The notes under the pieces: model-generated
Seen by the model: the letters and a program-made list of their open reading frames with translations, nothing else
Database searches by the model: none
What the model was told of the DNA's origin: nothing
DNA from: Blautia sp.
Lineage (GTDB): Bacteria; Bacillota; Clostridia; Lachnospirales; Lachnospiraceae
Length of the DNA stretch: 64,000 nt
Direction: 5' to 3'
Assembly (NCBI GenBank): GCA_017459635.1
Contig: JAFUCO010000028.1
Coordinates: forward strand, 20,628 to 84,627
Shown: positions 28,054 through 35,678 of the stretch, in pieces
Layout of the letters: every line of letters begins with the position of its first letter
Position numbering within the stretch: position 1 is the stretch's first letter
Translations under genes and position numbers: made by a program

Positions 28054-29448
28054 ATGGAAAGAAAAAACGCGTGGCTCGGTTATACGGCAGAGGATGAGAA
28101 AAAGCTTGAAGAGACTGCCGCAAAGTACATAGATTTCCTCAACCATGGCAAGACTGAAAGAGAATGCGTGAGCGAGATCATACGACAGGCGCAGGCCTGC
28201 GGTTACAGGAACCTTGATGATGTGATCAGAAACAAAGAAGAACTGAAGCCGGGCGACAAAGTATATGCAGCCTCAATGAAAAAGATCATAGCCCTTTTCC
28301 AGATAGGAAAAAAGGACATCACCGAAGGTATGAACATCCTTTGCGCCCACATTGATTCCCCCCGACTTGATATAAAGCAGAACCCCGTATACGAGGATAC
28401 GCAGCTTGCATATCTGGACACCCACTACTACGGCGGAGTCAAAAAATACCAGTGGGTAGCCCTCCCTCTTGCAATCCACGGAGTAGTCGCCAAAAAGGAC
28501 GGCTCAGTGGTTGAAGTAACGATAGGAGAGGATGAGTCTGATCCGGTTGTATATATCACCGACCTTCTCATCCATCTTTCAGCAAAACAGATGCAGAAAA
28601 AGGCGTCCGAAGTCATTGAAGGCGAGGAACTGGATATCCTGATAGGCAGCCGCCCGCTTGCAGATATTTCAGATGACAGCAAAAAGAAAGAAGCAGTAAA
28701 GGAAAACGTCCTGAAGCTTCTGAACGATAAATACGGCATCGAAGAAGAGGACTTCCTCTCGGCAGAGCTTGAGGTAGTACCCGCGGGAAAAGCAAGAGAG
28801 TGCGGCCTGGACCGCAGCATGGTCATGGGCTACGGCCAGGATGACCGCGTATGCGCCTACACATCACTCCTGGCGCTGCTCCAGCAGGAAGAAACACCTG
28901 AAACAACAGGCTGCTGCCTGCTGGTCGACAAGGAAGAGATAGGCTCTGTCGGGGCCACCGGCATGCAGTCAAGATTTTTTGAAAACACCACCGCGGAACT
29001 CCTCGACCGCCTCGGAAGCTTTTCAGACATAGCACTGCGCCGTACCCTCAAAAACAGCAGCATGCTCTCTTCTGACGTAAGCGCAGGCTACGACCCGATG
29101 TTCGCAGAAGTATTTGAAAAGAAAAACTGCGCATACCTGGGCAGAGGAATAGTTCTCAACAAATTTACAGGTGCAAGAGGAAAGTCAGGCTCCAACGATG
29201 CCAATGCAGAATATATAGCAGGCATCCGCAGGATATTTGACGACAGCGGCGTAGCCTTCCAGACAGCCGAGCTTGGAAAAGTAGACGTCGGAGGCGGCGG
29301 CACCATAGCCTACATAGCAGCCCTTTACGGAATGAACGTTATAGACAGCGGCGTAGCCGTGCTCAGCATGCACGCCCCCTGGGAAGTAACAAGCAAAGCC
29401 GACATATACGAAGCACTCAAAGCATACGCAGCATTCCTGAAGGCATAA
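28054..29448 (+). CDS. M18-family zinc aminopeptidase
   Basis: The 464-aa cytosolic metallopeptidase removes N-terminal residues from peptides. Zinc ligands are in CAHIDSPRLD (H99, D101), DKEEIGSVGATG and SMHAPWEV; DANAEYIAGI and the glycine-rich VDVGGGGTIA are also typical of the ApeA/aspartyl-aminopeptidase family. Length is normal. The ribosome site is weak (TTGGAG). It stands alone between repeat-rich intergenic regions. Confidence 0.9.
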   Translation: MERKNAWLGYTAEDEKKLEETAAKYIDFLNHGKTERECVSEIIRQAQACGYRNLDDVIRNKEELKPGDKVYAASMKKIIALFQIGKKDITEGMNILCAHIDSPRLDIKQNPVYEDTQLAYLDTHYYGGVKKYQWVALPLAIHGVVAKKDGSVVEVTIGEDESDPVVYITDLLIHLSAKQMQKKASEVIEGEELDILIGSRPLADISDDSKKKEAVKENVLKLLNDKYGIEEEDFLSAELEVVPAGKARECGLDRSMVMGYGQDDRVCAYTSLLALLQQEETPETTGCCLLVDKEEIGSVGATGMQSRFFENTTAELLDRLGSFSDIALRRTLKNSSMLSSDVSAGYDPMFAEVFEKKNCAYLGRGIVLNKFTGARGKSGSNDANAEYIAGIRRIFDDSGVAFQTAELGKVDVGGGGTIAYIAALYGMNVIDSGVAVLSMHAPWEVTSKADIYEALKAYAAFLKA

Positions 29449-29450
29449 AT

Positions 29451-29502
29451 AAGACAGGGGACGGTTCTGTGTCTTAAGACACAGAACCGTCCCAATGTCA
29501 TT
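29451..29502. repeat. Dispersed palindrome family, copy with altered core
   Basis: AAGACAGGGGACGGTTCTGTGT begins the left arm; the right arm is its complement until the outer end, which reads AATGTCATT. It starts 3 bp after the aminopeptidase stop. Confidence 0.8.
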
Positions 29503-29510
29503 AAGATAAA

Positions 29511-29658
29511 ATTCATGCGTATCTGTTCAGAACCCGTCCTGAACAGATACGCAACGGGCGATGCTCCGCATGCAAAATCGCCCGTTGCCTGCTAAATCTA
29601 CGTTTTTGTACGCCCTCAGCAGCAAGTGCTTCGGGCTGTTCTGAACAGTTACATTCAT
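29511..29658. mobile_element. MITE-like 135-bp element, copy A
   Basis: The element (29519-29653) has near-perfect terminal inverted repeats: GTATCTGTTCAGAAC at the left and GTAACTGTTCAGAAC read inward from the right. It is flanked by the direct repeat ATTCAT (29511-29516 and 29653-29658). Inside is a 12-bp hairpin GCAACGGGCGAT / ATCGCCCGTTGC. It differs from the copy at 60851-60985 at three positions. There is no room for a transposase. With the palindrome arms around it, it fills the gene-free stretch 29449-29881. Confidence 0.8.
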
Positions 29659-29718
29659 TCTTTCTTACAATACCGTGAAAAATCAAACTGTCCTGGAGGC
29701 ATTGTCGGCCTGACTAAA

Positions 29719-29744
29719 AGACATTGGAACCGTCCCCTGTCTTA
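29719..29744. repeat. Dispersed palindrome family, single arm
   Basis: AGACATTGGAACCGTCCCC continues into TGTCTTAT. It is one arm only. With the arm at 29451 it forms outer inverted ends about 294 bp apart, enclosing MITE copy A. Confidence 0.7.
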
Positions 29745-29767
29745 TAAATGGTCATGTTTAGGCCTTA

Positions 29768-29796
29768 TTGTCATCCATTTATCATTATGATATACT
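29768..29796 (+). promoter_or_regulatory. Promoter for the zinc-ribbon membrane protein gene
   Basis: TTGTCA (29768-29773), 17-bp spacer, TATACT (29791-29796), about 85 nt before the ATG. Confidence 0.7.
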
Positions 29797-29881
29797 GAGG
29801 ACAATCGGAAAAAACTGATACTTAAGGCTTAAGACGTGCAAAACGTTGCTGAATACAGATTGCATATGGAGGTGAGCTTTC

Positions 29882-31030
29882 ATGGCAGACCGTATTGTAG
29901 AAGGCCTCTGGGACTGTCCTTATTGTGGGACTAAAGCTATAGGCGGACTTACCAAGAGTTGTCCCTGCTGCGGGCATCCACAGGACAGCGGGACAAAATT
30001 TTACCTTGGAAAAAAGAAAAAGTATCTTGAGGCCTCGCTCTCCGCACAGTATGGACAGGGGCCGGACTGGATATGCCCTTACTGCGGAAGCCTTAACCGT
30101 ATAAGGTTCAAGTACTGCTCCGGATGCGGTGCCCCGAAGGACTCCTCCGAAGACGATTACTTCAGCATAAAAGCCAGGGCGGAACAGGCTTCCTCCGGCA
30201 GCAGCAACGGAAACACAAATGGAAATGTCCTTGAAAACGGGCATGACAAAGCCGGAGGAAAAGAAAACAGAAAAGCTGACAGAAAAGCACGGGAAGAAGC
30301 AAGAGCAGCCGATAGAGAGCGCAGAAAAGCTGCCTTCAAAAAAAGGCTTCCTTTTATCCTGGCCGGACTGCTTGCCTTCTTTGCAATCCTGCTGTTCATC
30401 TTCTGGCCAAGGAACTATAAGGCCGAGGTTTCAGGCACAGCCTGGGCGCGTGAGATCGACATAGAAGCCTACAGAACAGTGCAGGAATCCGACTGGACGG
30501 TTCCATCCGGCGGGCGTGTTTATGATGAAAAAACGGAGATTCATCACTACCGGGATGTGCTTGACCACTATGTAACCAGAACAAGGCAGGTATCAGAACA
30601 GGTCTATGACGGTGAAGACACGCACACCTCCTACACAGACAACGGTGACGGAACATTTACCGAAAGTACTTACAGCACGCCCCGTTACAGAACAGAGTAT
30701 CACACAGAAACCTACGAAGAGCCCGTTTACCGAAGCGAACCGGTCTACGCGACCAAATACTATTACGATATAGATAAATGGATAGTAGACCGGGAAGAAA
30801 AAAGCGAAGGAGCCGACAACGAACCCTACTGGCCCGAATACACACTCGCAGAAAACGAAAGAACCGGCTATATCGGAGAAGCATATATCCTCGCCGTCCG
30901 TGTAAAGGACAAAGTTTACAGAACAAGCCTGCCTCTCGAATGGTGGGAACCCTTCCACAAAGGAGACAAAGTAGAAGTAACAGTACCTGCCGGAAAAATA
31001 ACAAACGTGAATGGACAGGAAGTAGACTAA
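29882..31030 (+). CDS. Double zinc-ribbon single-pass membrane protein, function unknown
   Basis: The 382-aa protein opens with two zinc-ribbon units: CPYC...CPCC (about residues 12-31) and CPYC...CSGC (about 65-83). A Ser/Asn-rich stretch and a strongly charged helix (about 120-160) lead to one membrane segment (about 164-187). The rest (about 190-382) is a Tyr/Thr/Glu-rich beta-like domain that is probably outside the cell; a stretch of repeats such as EEPVYRSEPVY lies in it. The zinc ribbons would be cytoplasmic. I do not recognise a named family. GGAGG precedes the ATG at a good distance. Confidence 0.8.
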   Translation: MADRIVEGLWDCPYCGTKAIGGLTKSCPCCGHPQDSGTKFYLGKKKKYLEASLSAQYGQGPDWICPYCGSLNRIRFKYCSGCGAPKDSSEDDYFSIKARAEQASSGSSNGNTNGNVLENGHDKAGGKENRKADRKAREEARAADRERRKAAFKKRLPFILAGLLAFFAILLFIFWPRNYKAEVSGTAWAREIDIEAYRTVQESDWTVPSGGRVYDEKTEIHHYRDVLDHYVTRTRQVSEQVYDGEDTHTSYTDNGDGTFTESTYSTPRYRTEYHTETYEEPVYRSEPVYATKYYYDIDKWIVDREEKSEGADNEPYWPEYTLAENERTGYIGEAYILAVRVKDKVYRTSLPLEWWEPFHKGDKVEVTVPAGKITNVNGQEVD

Positions 31031-31082
31031 GACCGGGGACGGTTCTCTGTCTTATTAAGACAGAGAACCGTCCCATCCTCTT
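31029..31082. repeat. Dispersed palindrome family, complete copy
   Basis: Arms GGGGACGGTTCTCTGTCTTA and complement begin at the stop codon of the zinc-ribbon gene. The copy lies between that gene and the tRNA promoter. Confidence 0.8.
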
Positions 31083-31100
31083 AAAAAACAAAAAAATATG

Positions 31101-31129
31101 TTGACAAAGGGAAACTGAGAGAGTATACT
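31101..31129 (+). promoter_or_regulatory. Promoter of tRNA-Arg
   Basis: TTGACA (31101-31106), 17-bp spacer, TATACT (31124-31129), 37 bp before the mature tRNA. Confidence 0.85.
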
Positions 31130-31166
31130 ATATTTTGTTGCGAAGGAGAATATCTCCTGACAACGT

Positions 31167-31240
31167 GTGCGTTTAGCTCAGCTGGATAGAGCGTTTGGCT
31201 ACGGACCAAAAGGCCGGGGGTTCGAATCCTCTAACGCACG
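31167..31240 (+). tRNA. tRNA-Arg(ACG)
   Basis: Full cloverleaf: acceptor GTGCGTT / AACGCAC, D-stem GCTC/GAGC, anticodon stem TTTGG/CCAAA with loop CTACGGA (anticodon ACG), T-arm GGGGG-TTCGAAT-CCTCT and discriminator G. CCA is not encoded. ACG is read as ICG after A34 deamination. It borders a decayed integrative element. Confidence 0.95.
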
Positions 31241-31254
31241 TGGGTTTTAAAGGT

Positions 31255-31291
31255 GCCGGAAGCCTTGATTTATAAGGCTTCCGGCGCTTTT
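31255..31291 (+). terminator. Terminator of tRNA-Arg
   Basis: Perfect 12-bp arms GCCGGAAGCCTT (31255-31266) and AAGGCTTCCGGC (31274-31285), followed by GCTTTTT. Confidence 0.88.
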
Positions 31292-31299
31292 TGTGCATT

Positions 31300-31521
31300 T
31301 TAACTATTGACGATTTTGGGGTGCTTTTCACCGGTTTTGGGGTGCATACCCCCTGTGGGTATTTTGACGCGGCTAAATGCATTATCTATAAGCTCCTGGC
31401 GCTCATTATCGCTAAGGGGATCATAGATGTATCCGAGTGTTGTCTGCAGGCTTGAATGCCCTAAATACTCTCGTATACGATCTATCGGGAACCCTGCAGA
31501 TGTCATCAGACTTGCAGGCAT
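31300..31521 (-). pseudogene. C-terminal remnant of a tyrosine recombinase (phage/ICE integrase)
   Basis: The remaining 73 codons encode LMTSAGFPIDRIREYLGHSS followed by LQTTLGYIYDP, the C-terminal block of tyrosine integrases; the GH and Y residues of the active site are present, while the upstream Arg boxes and the N-terminal domains are gone. The break is at about 31510, where unrelated coding sequence on the other strand begins. It lies 60 bp from the tRNA-Arg 3' end, the usual place for an integrase of a tRNA-inserted element. Confidence 0.8.
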
Positions 31522-31591
31522 TAGCCGTAATAGTTATTATAAATATAAAAAGGAGATGAGGGAAGCTGAAGCAATAGAACAAGAACCCTGA
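31502..31591 (+). pseudogene. Fragment with helix-turn-helix-like residues, mobile-element debris
   Basis: An open frame ending at TGA 31589-31591 encodes VIRLAGISRNSYYKYKKEM, which resembles the HTH of a transposase or recombinase. There is no start codon or ribosome site, and it abuts the integrase remnant on the opposite strand. The parent family cannot be named. Confidence 0.35.
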
Positions 31592-31609
31592 ACCGAAAAT
31601 TGCCTATAT

Positions 31610-31685
31610 CCTTTTAAAATTTATGCCTAAGCCATAGAGAACCTATGTCTTGGGCATAATTACTTTTCCAAAAAATCTTAAAAGG
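31610..31685. repeat. Nested inverted repeat in the island
   Basis: Outer arms CCTTTTAA / TTAAAAGG (31610-31617, 31678-31685) enclose a 16-bp near-perfect hairpin TATGCCTAAGCCATAG / CTATGTCTTGGGCATA with a 5-nt loop. It may be the structured end of a lost IS or a small non-autonomous element. Nothing else was seen in 31592-31820 apart from AT-rich leader. Confidence 0.5.
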
Positions 31686-31820
31686 TTAAAATATAGTACA
31701 GATGCAGCTTCATAACGGCTTTTCTAATACTTATTTTTTGGTATAGTGATAATTAACAAATAATAAGAGGTGAGACATGCGCTGGAGCAAATTTAAAGAC
31801 AGGGATAGGAGTTATAAATT

Positions 31821-32690
31821 ATGAAGAAAGATGAGATCGTACTATTTGAAACTAAGGATAAGGCAGTATCCCTATCGGTTCATCTTCAGGAAGAAACTGT
31901 ATGGTTATCACAATCCCAGATGATAGATTTGTTTGGACGTGATCAATCAGTAATATCACGACACATCAATAATGCATTTAAGGAAGAACTTGATAAAAAA
32001 AGCAATATGCATTTTTTGCATATTGCAAATTCAGACAGACCAGTTGCTGTATATAGCCTGGATGTCATCATTTCAGTAGGATACAGGGTTAAGTCTCAGC
32101 GAGGCGTAGAGTTCAGAAAATGGGCCAATACTGTATTGAAAGACTACATTCTAAGAGGATATGCAGTCAATGAAATCAGAATGAGACAGTTGGGTGAAGC
32201 TGTGCGTCTCATGAGACGCACGCAGGAGGCGCTTGACAGCAGGCAGGTACTTAACGTGGTTGAACGCTACAGCATGGCTTTGGATCTGCTGGATGCATAC
32301 GACCATCAAAATATGCAGCGACCAAAAGGATCTTTGTCTGCTTATGTTCTAACCTACGATGAGTGTAGAACAGTCATTGATGGTATGCGTTTTGGCAATG
32401 AATCTGACTTATTCGGAAAAGAGAAGGACGATTCTTTTAAGGGAAGCATTGGAAATATCTACCAGTCCTTTGGAGGGCAGGACATTTATCCTACACTGGA
32501 AGAAAAAGCAGCAAATCTACTGTATCTCATTACCAAAAACCACAGCTTCTTCGATGGGAATAAACGAATTGCTGCGACAATATTTCTTTACTTTCTTGAT
32601 CGGAACGGGATCCTTTACAGGGAGGACGGCGAGAAACTACTTGATGATTTTGTACGCTTTTACCGTATTGTCATTTGTGATGTTGGCTAA
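31821..32690 (+). CDS. RhuM-Fic/Doc fusion protein, probably shortened at the C-terminus
   Basis: The N-terminal half (about 1-130) is the RhuM domain (VWLSQSQMIDLFGRDQSVISRHINNAF, a DNA-binding-like start, and SQRGVEFRKWANTVLKDYILRGYA). The C-terminal half is Doc/Fic-like with the active-site motif HSFFDGNKRIAATIFLYFL; the K after GN is as in Doc, which phosphorylates targets, rather than AMPylating Fic. Relatives are about 330 aa; this one ends at 289 with an atypical tail (RFYRIVICDVG), suggesting a frameshift or replacement near 32645. The leader is AT-rich and the gene sits in the decayed tRNA island, so it was probably acquired. Confidence 0.75.
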   Translation: MKKDEIVLFETKDKAVSLSVHLQEETVWLSQSQMIDLFGRDQSVISRHINNAFKEELDKKSNMHFLHIANSDRPVAVYSLDVIISVGYRVKSQRGVEFRKWANTVLKDYILRGYAVNEIRMRQLGEAVRLMRRTQEALDSRQVLNVVERYSMALDLLDAYDHQNMQRPKGSLSAYVLTYDECRTVIDGMRFGNESDLFGKEKDDSFKGSIGNIYQSFGGQDIYPTLEEKAANLLYLITKNHSFFDGNKRIAATIFLYFLDRNGILYREDGEKLLDDFVRFYRIVICDVG

Positions 32691-33149
32691 AGCTATCTTA
32701 GTCTTTGTATACTGTATGCTATCACATCTGGCCACAGGGAATCCCCCACTTTTAATGATATAAAATGCAGCTCCTTGCCCGGGCTTTTGTTAAGCTGCCT
32801 CCCCGACTTTTTATCGTCTTGTCATGATGCAAATGCAGATGCCTCTGTGGTCAACGGTCAAAGTCCGCTATGTAGGGCAATAGTCCGGGTTACAACGTTA
32901 AAGGGTGTTTTTTATGGGGAGACAGCCCCATTTTAAACTGTAATACGCTGCAACACACTGAATACGCTGTATTATACTGTAATACAGCGTCATACACAGA
33001 TGTTTATAAAGAAAGGTATTTATAAAAATCACATGTTTCCGATAGTCTCTATGCATATTGAATTTGTCGTAAATTGGCAAACGCTTTAAATTGCAGCTGC
33101 TGCTCGATGGGTGTATAATGTTGATTAATGGAGAATAAGGAATAGCTGT
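32691..33149. other. Gene-free island segment with hairpins
   Basis: No gene was recognised in about 460 bp. Two hairpins stand out: ATGGGG-AGACAG-CCCCAT near 32913-32930 and a perfect 11-bp stem ACGCTGTATTA / TAATACAGCGT (32964-32974, 32980-32990) with a 5-nt loop, next to further copies of AATACGCTG. Confidence 0.5.
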
Positions 33150-33518
33150 ATGAAGCCTTTTTTGCAGAAGACAGGGAATCAGGGAGGTGCCTCTGTACTT
33201 ACCGCTTTTATTGAGGATCCATTATATGTGGATAAAAGTATGAGCGATCTGGATCATGGTGGTGATATTTACATGTTCGCATCAGGGGATTTTGGCGCTG
33301 CGGGAGGATATTATTTCAGAGCAACGAAAAAAGTGATCAGCGGGAACTTTGCCTATATAATCGGCGACGTTTATATATACAATTCCACTAATGGAGAGTA
33401 TCGGCCGCTTATGTATTTCAGGGAAGACTGTGAAAATCACGGGGGTACGGCACTGGAAGGCTGGCAATTTGTCCAGATAGCAGTATCCTCCAACATGCTT
33501 TCTCTGACTCCATCATGA
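33150..33518 (+). CDS. Orphan 122-aa protein in the island
   Basis: The ATG is preceded by AAGGA at 9 nt. The protein has no signal peptide or membrane segment; it is rich in Gly, Tyr and Phe (DHGGDIYMFASGDFGAAGGYY). I do not recognise a family. Being in a decayed island it may be a fragment. Confidence 0.45.
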   Translation: MKPFLQKTGNQGGASVLTAFIEDPLYVDKSMSDLDHGGDIYMFASGDFGAAGGYYFRATKKVISGNFAYIIGDVYIYNSTNGEYRPLMYFREDCENHGGTALEGWQFVQIAVSSNMLSLTPS

Positions 33519-33601
33519 TCGACCTGCATTCCTTCCCTGGATACCGATGAAATACAAGAAAAGAAATAAGAGTTTCAATATTTTTATAGGGGGGCGAGAT
33601 A

Positions 33602-33823
33602 ATGAGTGAAAAAGAACAGGTTTTACAAATAATCGAGCAATTACCTGATTATAAAATGGGAAGACTGCTTGTGTTTTTGCAAGGGATGAAAATGGATGAT
33701 GATATTGAGGACGATTTGTATTGCGAAAGGCTTGTGGAGCGCTACCTTGATAATGAAGATCCTGAGAAGCATGAGACAATATCTTTAGAGAAGTTTGCTG
33801 AACAGGAAGGAATTATTCTATGA
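33602..33823 (+). CDS. Antitoxin-like small protein of a RelE-type module
   Basis: This 73-aa acidic protein is encoded directly before a RelE-type toxin with a 4-bp ATGA overlap. The C-terminal part (about 50-73, KHETISLEKFAEQEGIIL) resembles the toxin-binding tail of such antitoxins; no standard DNA-binding domain is obvious. A GGGGGGCGAG stretch precedes the ATG. Confidence 0.65.
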   Translation: MSEKEQVLQIIEQLPDYKMGRLLVFLQGMKMDDDIEDDLYCERLVERYLDNEDPEKHETISLEKFAEQEGIIL

Positions 33824-34080
33824 GTTATAGGATAGAGATTGAAAAACCTGCGGCTAAATTTATTTCCAAACTACCACGACAGGATAAGGAACGAGTTCTT
33901 GTTGCCATAAAAAAGTTGCCGGATGAAGGAGACATTAAAGCACTGCAGGGTAAAAGAAGTAAAGGATATAACAGACTGCGAGTTGGAAACTATAGAATTA
34001 TATTTACAGTTGACCATGGACTACTGATTGTTCGTGTAGTAGATGCCGGTAATAGAGGGCAGATATATAATAAATATTAA
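33820..34080 (+). CDS. RelE/ParE-family toxin
   Basis: The 86-aa basic protein has the RelE-family layout: YRIEIEKPAAKFISKLPRQD at the start and RLRVGNYRIIFTVD with a C-terminal beta strand (LIVRVVDAGNRGQIYNKY). RelE-type toxins cleave mRNA at the ribosome. It overlaps its antitoxin gene by 4 bp. Type II modules are common in mobile islands, in line with the surroundings. Confidence 0.85.
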   Translation: MSYRIEIEKPAAKFISKLPRQDKERVLVAIKKLPDEGDIKALQGKRSKGYNRLRVGNYRIIFTVDHGLLIVRVVDAGNRGQIYNKY

Positions 34081-34132
34081 CCTTACGATTGTTCGTGAAA
34101 ATTTACTAAAACTGTTGTTGACAAAAATATAG

Positions 34133-34154
34133 TTTGGGGTGCAGTTTGGGGTGC
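34133..34154. other. TTTGGGGTGC doublet at the far side of the island
   Basis: TTTGGGGTGC occurs at 34133-34142 and 34145-34154, and again as a doublet inside the integrase remnant at 31314-31324 and 31335-31345. On the minus strand these encode HPK repeats like the integrase C-terminus. It may be a second integrase-end remnant or a junction of the inserted element. Confidence 0.4.
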
Positions 34155-34295
34155 TTTCCGAGGAGTGCAGCTCAGAAACCTCCTTTCTATACGGGTTTAA
34201 GGCTTTTTGTCTGGCGCGATACTTTGGAGTGACTGAAATATTTTTTCTGGGTATGCAGATTGATGCAGCAGTTTTATTACAAGAGGTAAATTATC

Positions 34296-34607
34296 ATGAT
34301 GTATAAATTTATGACATTAGATGACGGGACGGAAGTTGTTCACTCTGATCCCTATGATCAGGACGGCGTTGAGACTGTAAAGGTGTACTTTGAGAAGCCC
34401 ATACACGGCGATTTTGAATCTGCGGAGTGCTATTTACCTGCTTATGAATGGAAAAAAATAGATGGTTTTTCAGAAGATAAAATATCCTACTTCACAGAGT
34501 ATCTTAAGTCTGTAGCTCATATTATTATCAGACTGGCCAGAGAAGGTTACAGCTGTGGTTTATGTGGCACGAGACCGGGCGACGCAACTGAAATTGATGG
34601 AAATTGA
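34296..34607 (+). CDS. Orphan 103-aa protein
   Basis: A start ATGATG follows AGAGG at about 9 nt. The protein is acidic, lacks membrane segments and ends in CGLCGTRPGDATEIDGN, with a CxxC pair. No family was recognised. It lies between the island and the PadR locus. Confidence 0.5.
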   Translation: MMYKFMTLDDGTEVVHSDPYDQDGVETVKVYFEKPIHGDFESAECYLPAYEWKKIDGFSEDKISYFTEYLKSVAHIIIRLAREGYSCGLCGTRPGDATEIDGN

Positions 34608-34641
34608 ATAGTCAATGGTTAATTAAAATAATACGAAACAT

Positions 34642-34692
34642 TAAGGAAGGGGACGGTTCTCTGTTTTAAGACAGAGAATCGTCCCCTGTTTT
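34642..34692. repeat. Dispersed palindrome family, copy with two changes
   Basis: GGGGACGGTTCTCTGTTTTA and the complement with AGAATCGTCCCC. It precedes the padR promoter. Confidence 0.75.
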
Positions 34693-34702
34693 AAAAAAAT
34701 AC

Positions 34703-34732
34703 TTGACAACATGATATACCTCGTAATATGAT
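34703..34732 (+). promoter_or_regulatory. Promoter of the padR operon with possible self-operator
   Basis: TTGACA (34703-34708), 18-bp spacer, TATGAT (34727-34732). The ATGATATA and ATGATGTAT half-sites in and after the spacer resemble a PadR-type dyad, suggesting autoregulation. Confidence 0.65.
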
Positions 34733-34756
34733 GTATAGCATAACAGGAGGTAACCT

Positions 34757-35077
34757 ATGGATATTCAATTGAAACGCGGCCTGCTGGATATATGCGTGCT
34801 TGCCGCAATAAAGAATGAAGATTCCTATGGATATAAGATAATCAAGGATATGAAGCCTTATCTGGAAATATCAGAGTCCACGCTGTATACTATCCTTAAA
34901 AGACTCGAATCGGCCGATATGCTTATCGTCCGGAGTGTGGAGCATGAAGGGCGGCTCAGAAAGTACTATCACATTACCGATCAGGGGATAGGAAGAATAG
35001 AGGAGTTTAAGGAGGACTGGAAAGAGATTCTTTCAATATACAGCTTCATAACAAGGGAGGATACCTGCCATGAGTAA
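34757..35077 (+). CDS. PadR-family transcriptional regulator
   Basis: The 106-aa winged-helix repressor has the PadR signature LLDICVLAAIKNEDSYGYKI and ESTLYTILKRLESADML, then RKYYHITDQGIGRI. It opens a three-gene operon with DUF1700 and DUF4097 genes, a common arrangement in Firmicutes linked to envelope stress. GGAGG precedes the ATG. Its own promoter holds a candidate operator. Confidence 0.9.
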   Translation: MDIQLKRGLLDICVLAAIKNEDSYGYKIIKDMKPYLEISESTLYTILKRLESADMLIVRSVEHEGRLRKYYHITDQGIGRIEEFKEDWKEILSIYSFITREDTCHE

Positions 35078-35675
35078 CATGAGTAAGGAAAGGTTTTTGG
35101 ATGAGCTAAGGCAGAGGTTATCCGGGCTTCCGCAGGAGGATATAGAAGAACGGGCAGCCTTTTACAGTGAGATGATCGACGACCGCATGGAAGACGGAGT
35201 ATCTGAGGCAGATGCGGTTTCAGGGATAGGATCTGTCGATTCAATAGTTGAGCAGATCATGTCCGAGATACCGCTCACAAAGCTCGTAAAGCAAAAGGTG
35301 AAACCGAGAAGAAAACTGAAAGCCTGGGAAATCGTGCTCCTGGTGCTTGGTTCCCCGGTGTGGCTGCCGCTCATGATCGCAGCAATTGCCGTGCTGCTGT
35401 CACTATATGTGGTGATCTGGGCGGTTGTGATCTGCTTTTATGCAGCGGATCTTTCTTTAGCAGCCGGGGCTGCTGCCGGGCTGGCAGGGATTTTCGTATA
35501 TCTTAAAGCCGGTAATCCGGCCAGCGCACTGTTCCTGGCCGGAGCCGGGCTGGCATGTGCAGGGCTTGCAATACTTTTTTTCTTTGCCTGCAAAAGGATC
35601 ACCAAAGCTGTCATCAAGCTGACGGGAAAAACAGTTATCAGAATAAAAACTTCATTTGTCGGGAAGGAGGCTTAA
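35070..35675 (+). CDS. DUF1700 membrane protein
   Basis: The 201-aa protein starts with the DUF1700 block (ERFLDELRQRLSGLPQEDIEE) and the DDRMEDGVSEADAVSGIG helix, followed by several membrane segments (about 90-120, 125-145, 150-172). The start overlaps padR by 8 bp. Function is not established; the gene is nearly always next to padR and DUF4097 genes. Confidence 0.87.
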   Translation: MSNMSKERFLDELRQRLSGLPQEDIEERAAFYSEMIDDRMEDGVSEADAVSGIGSVDSIVEQIMSEIPLTKLVKQKVKPRRKLKAWEIVLLVLGSPVWLPLMIAAIAVLLSLYVVIWAVVICFYAADLSLAAGAAAGLAGIFVYLKAGNPASALFLAGAGLACAGLAILFFFACKRITKAVIKLTGKTVIRIKTSFVGKEA

Positions 35676-35678
35676 ATC

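Noticed and set aside
33150-34154. Complete integrative element with defined attachment sites
   Set aside because: No second copy of the tRNA-Arg 3' end was found by eye near the right side, and the integrase is only a fragment.
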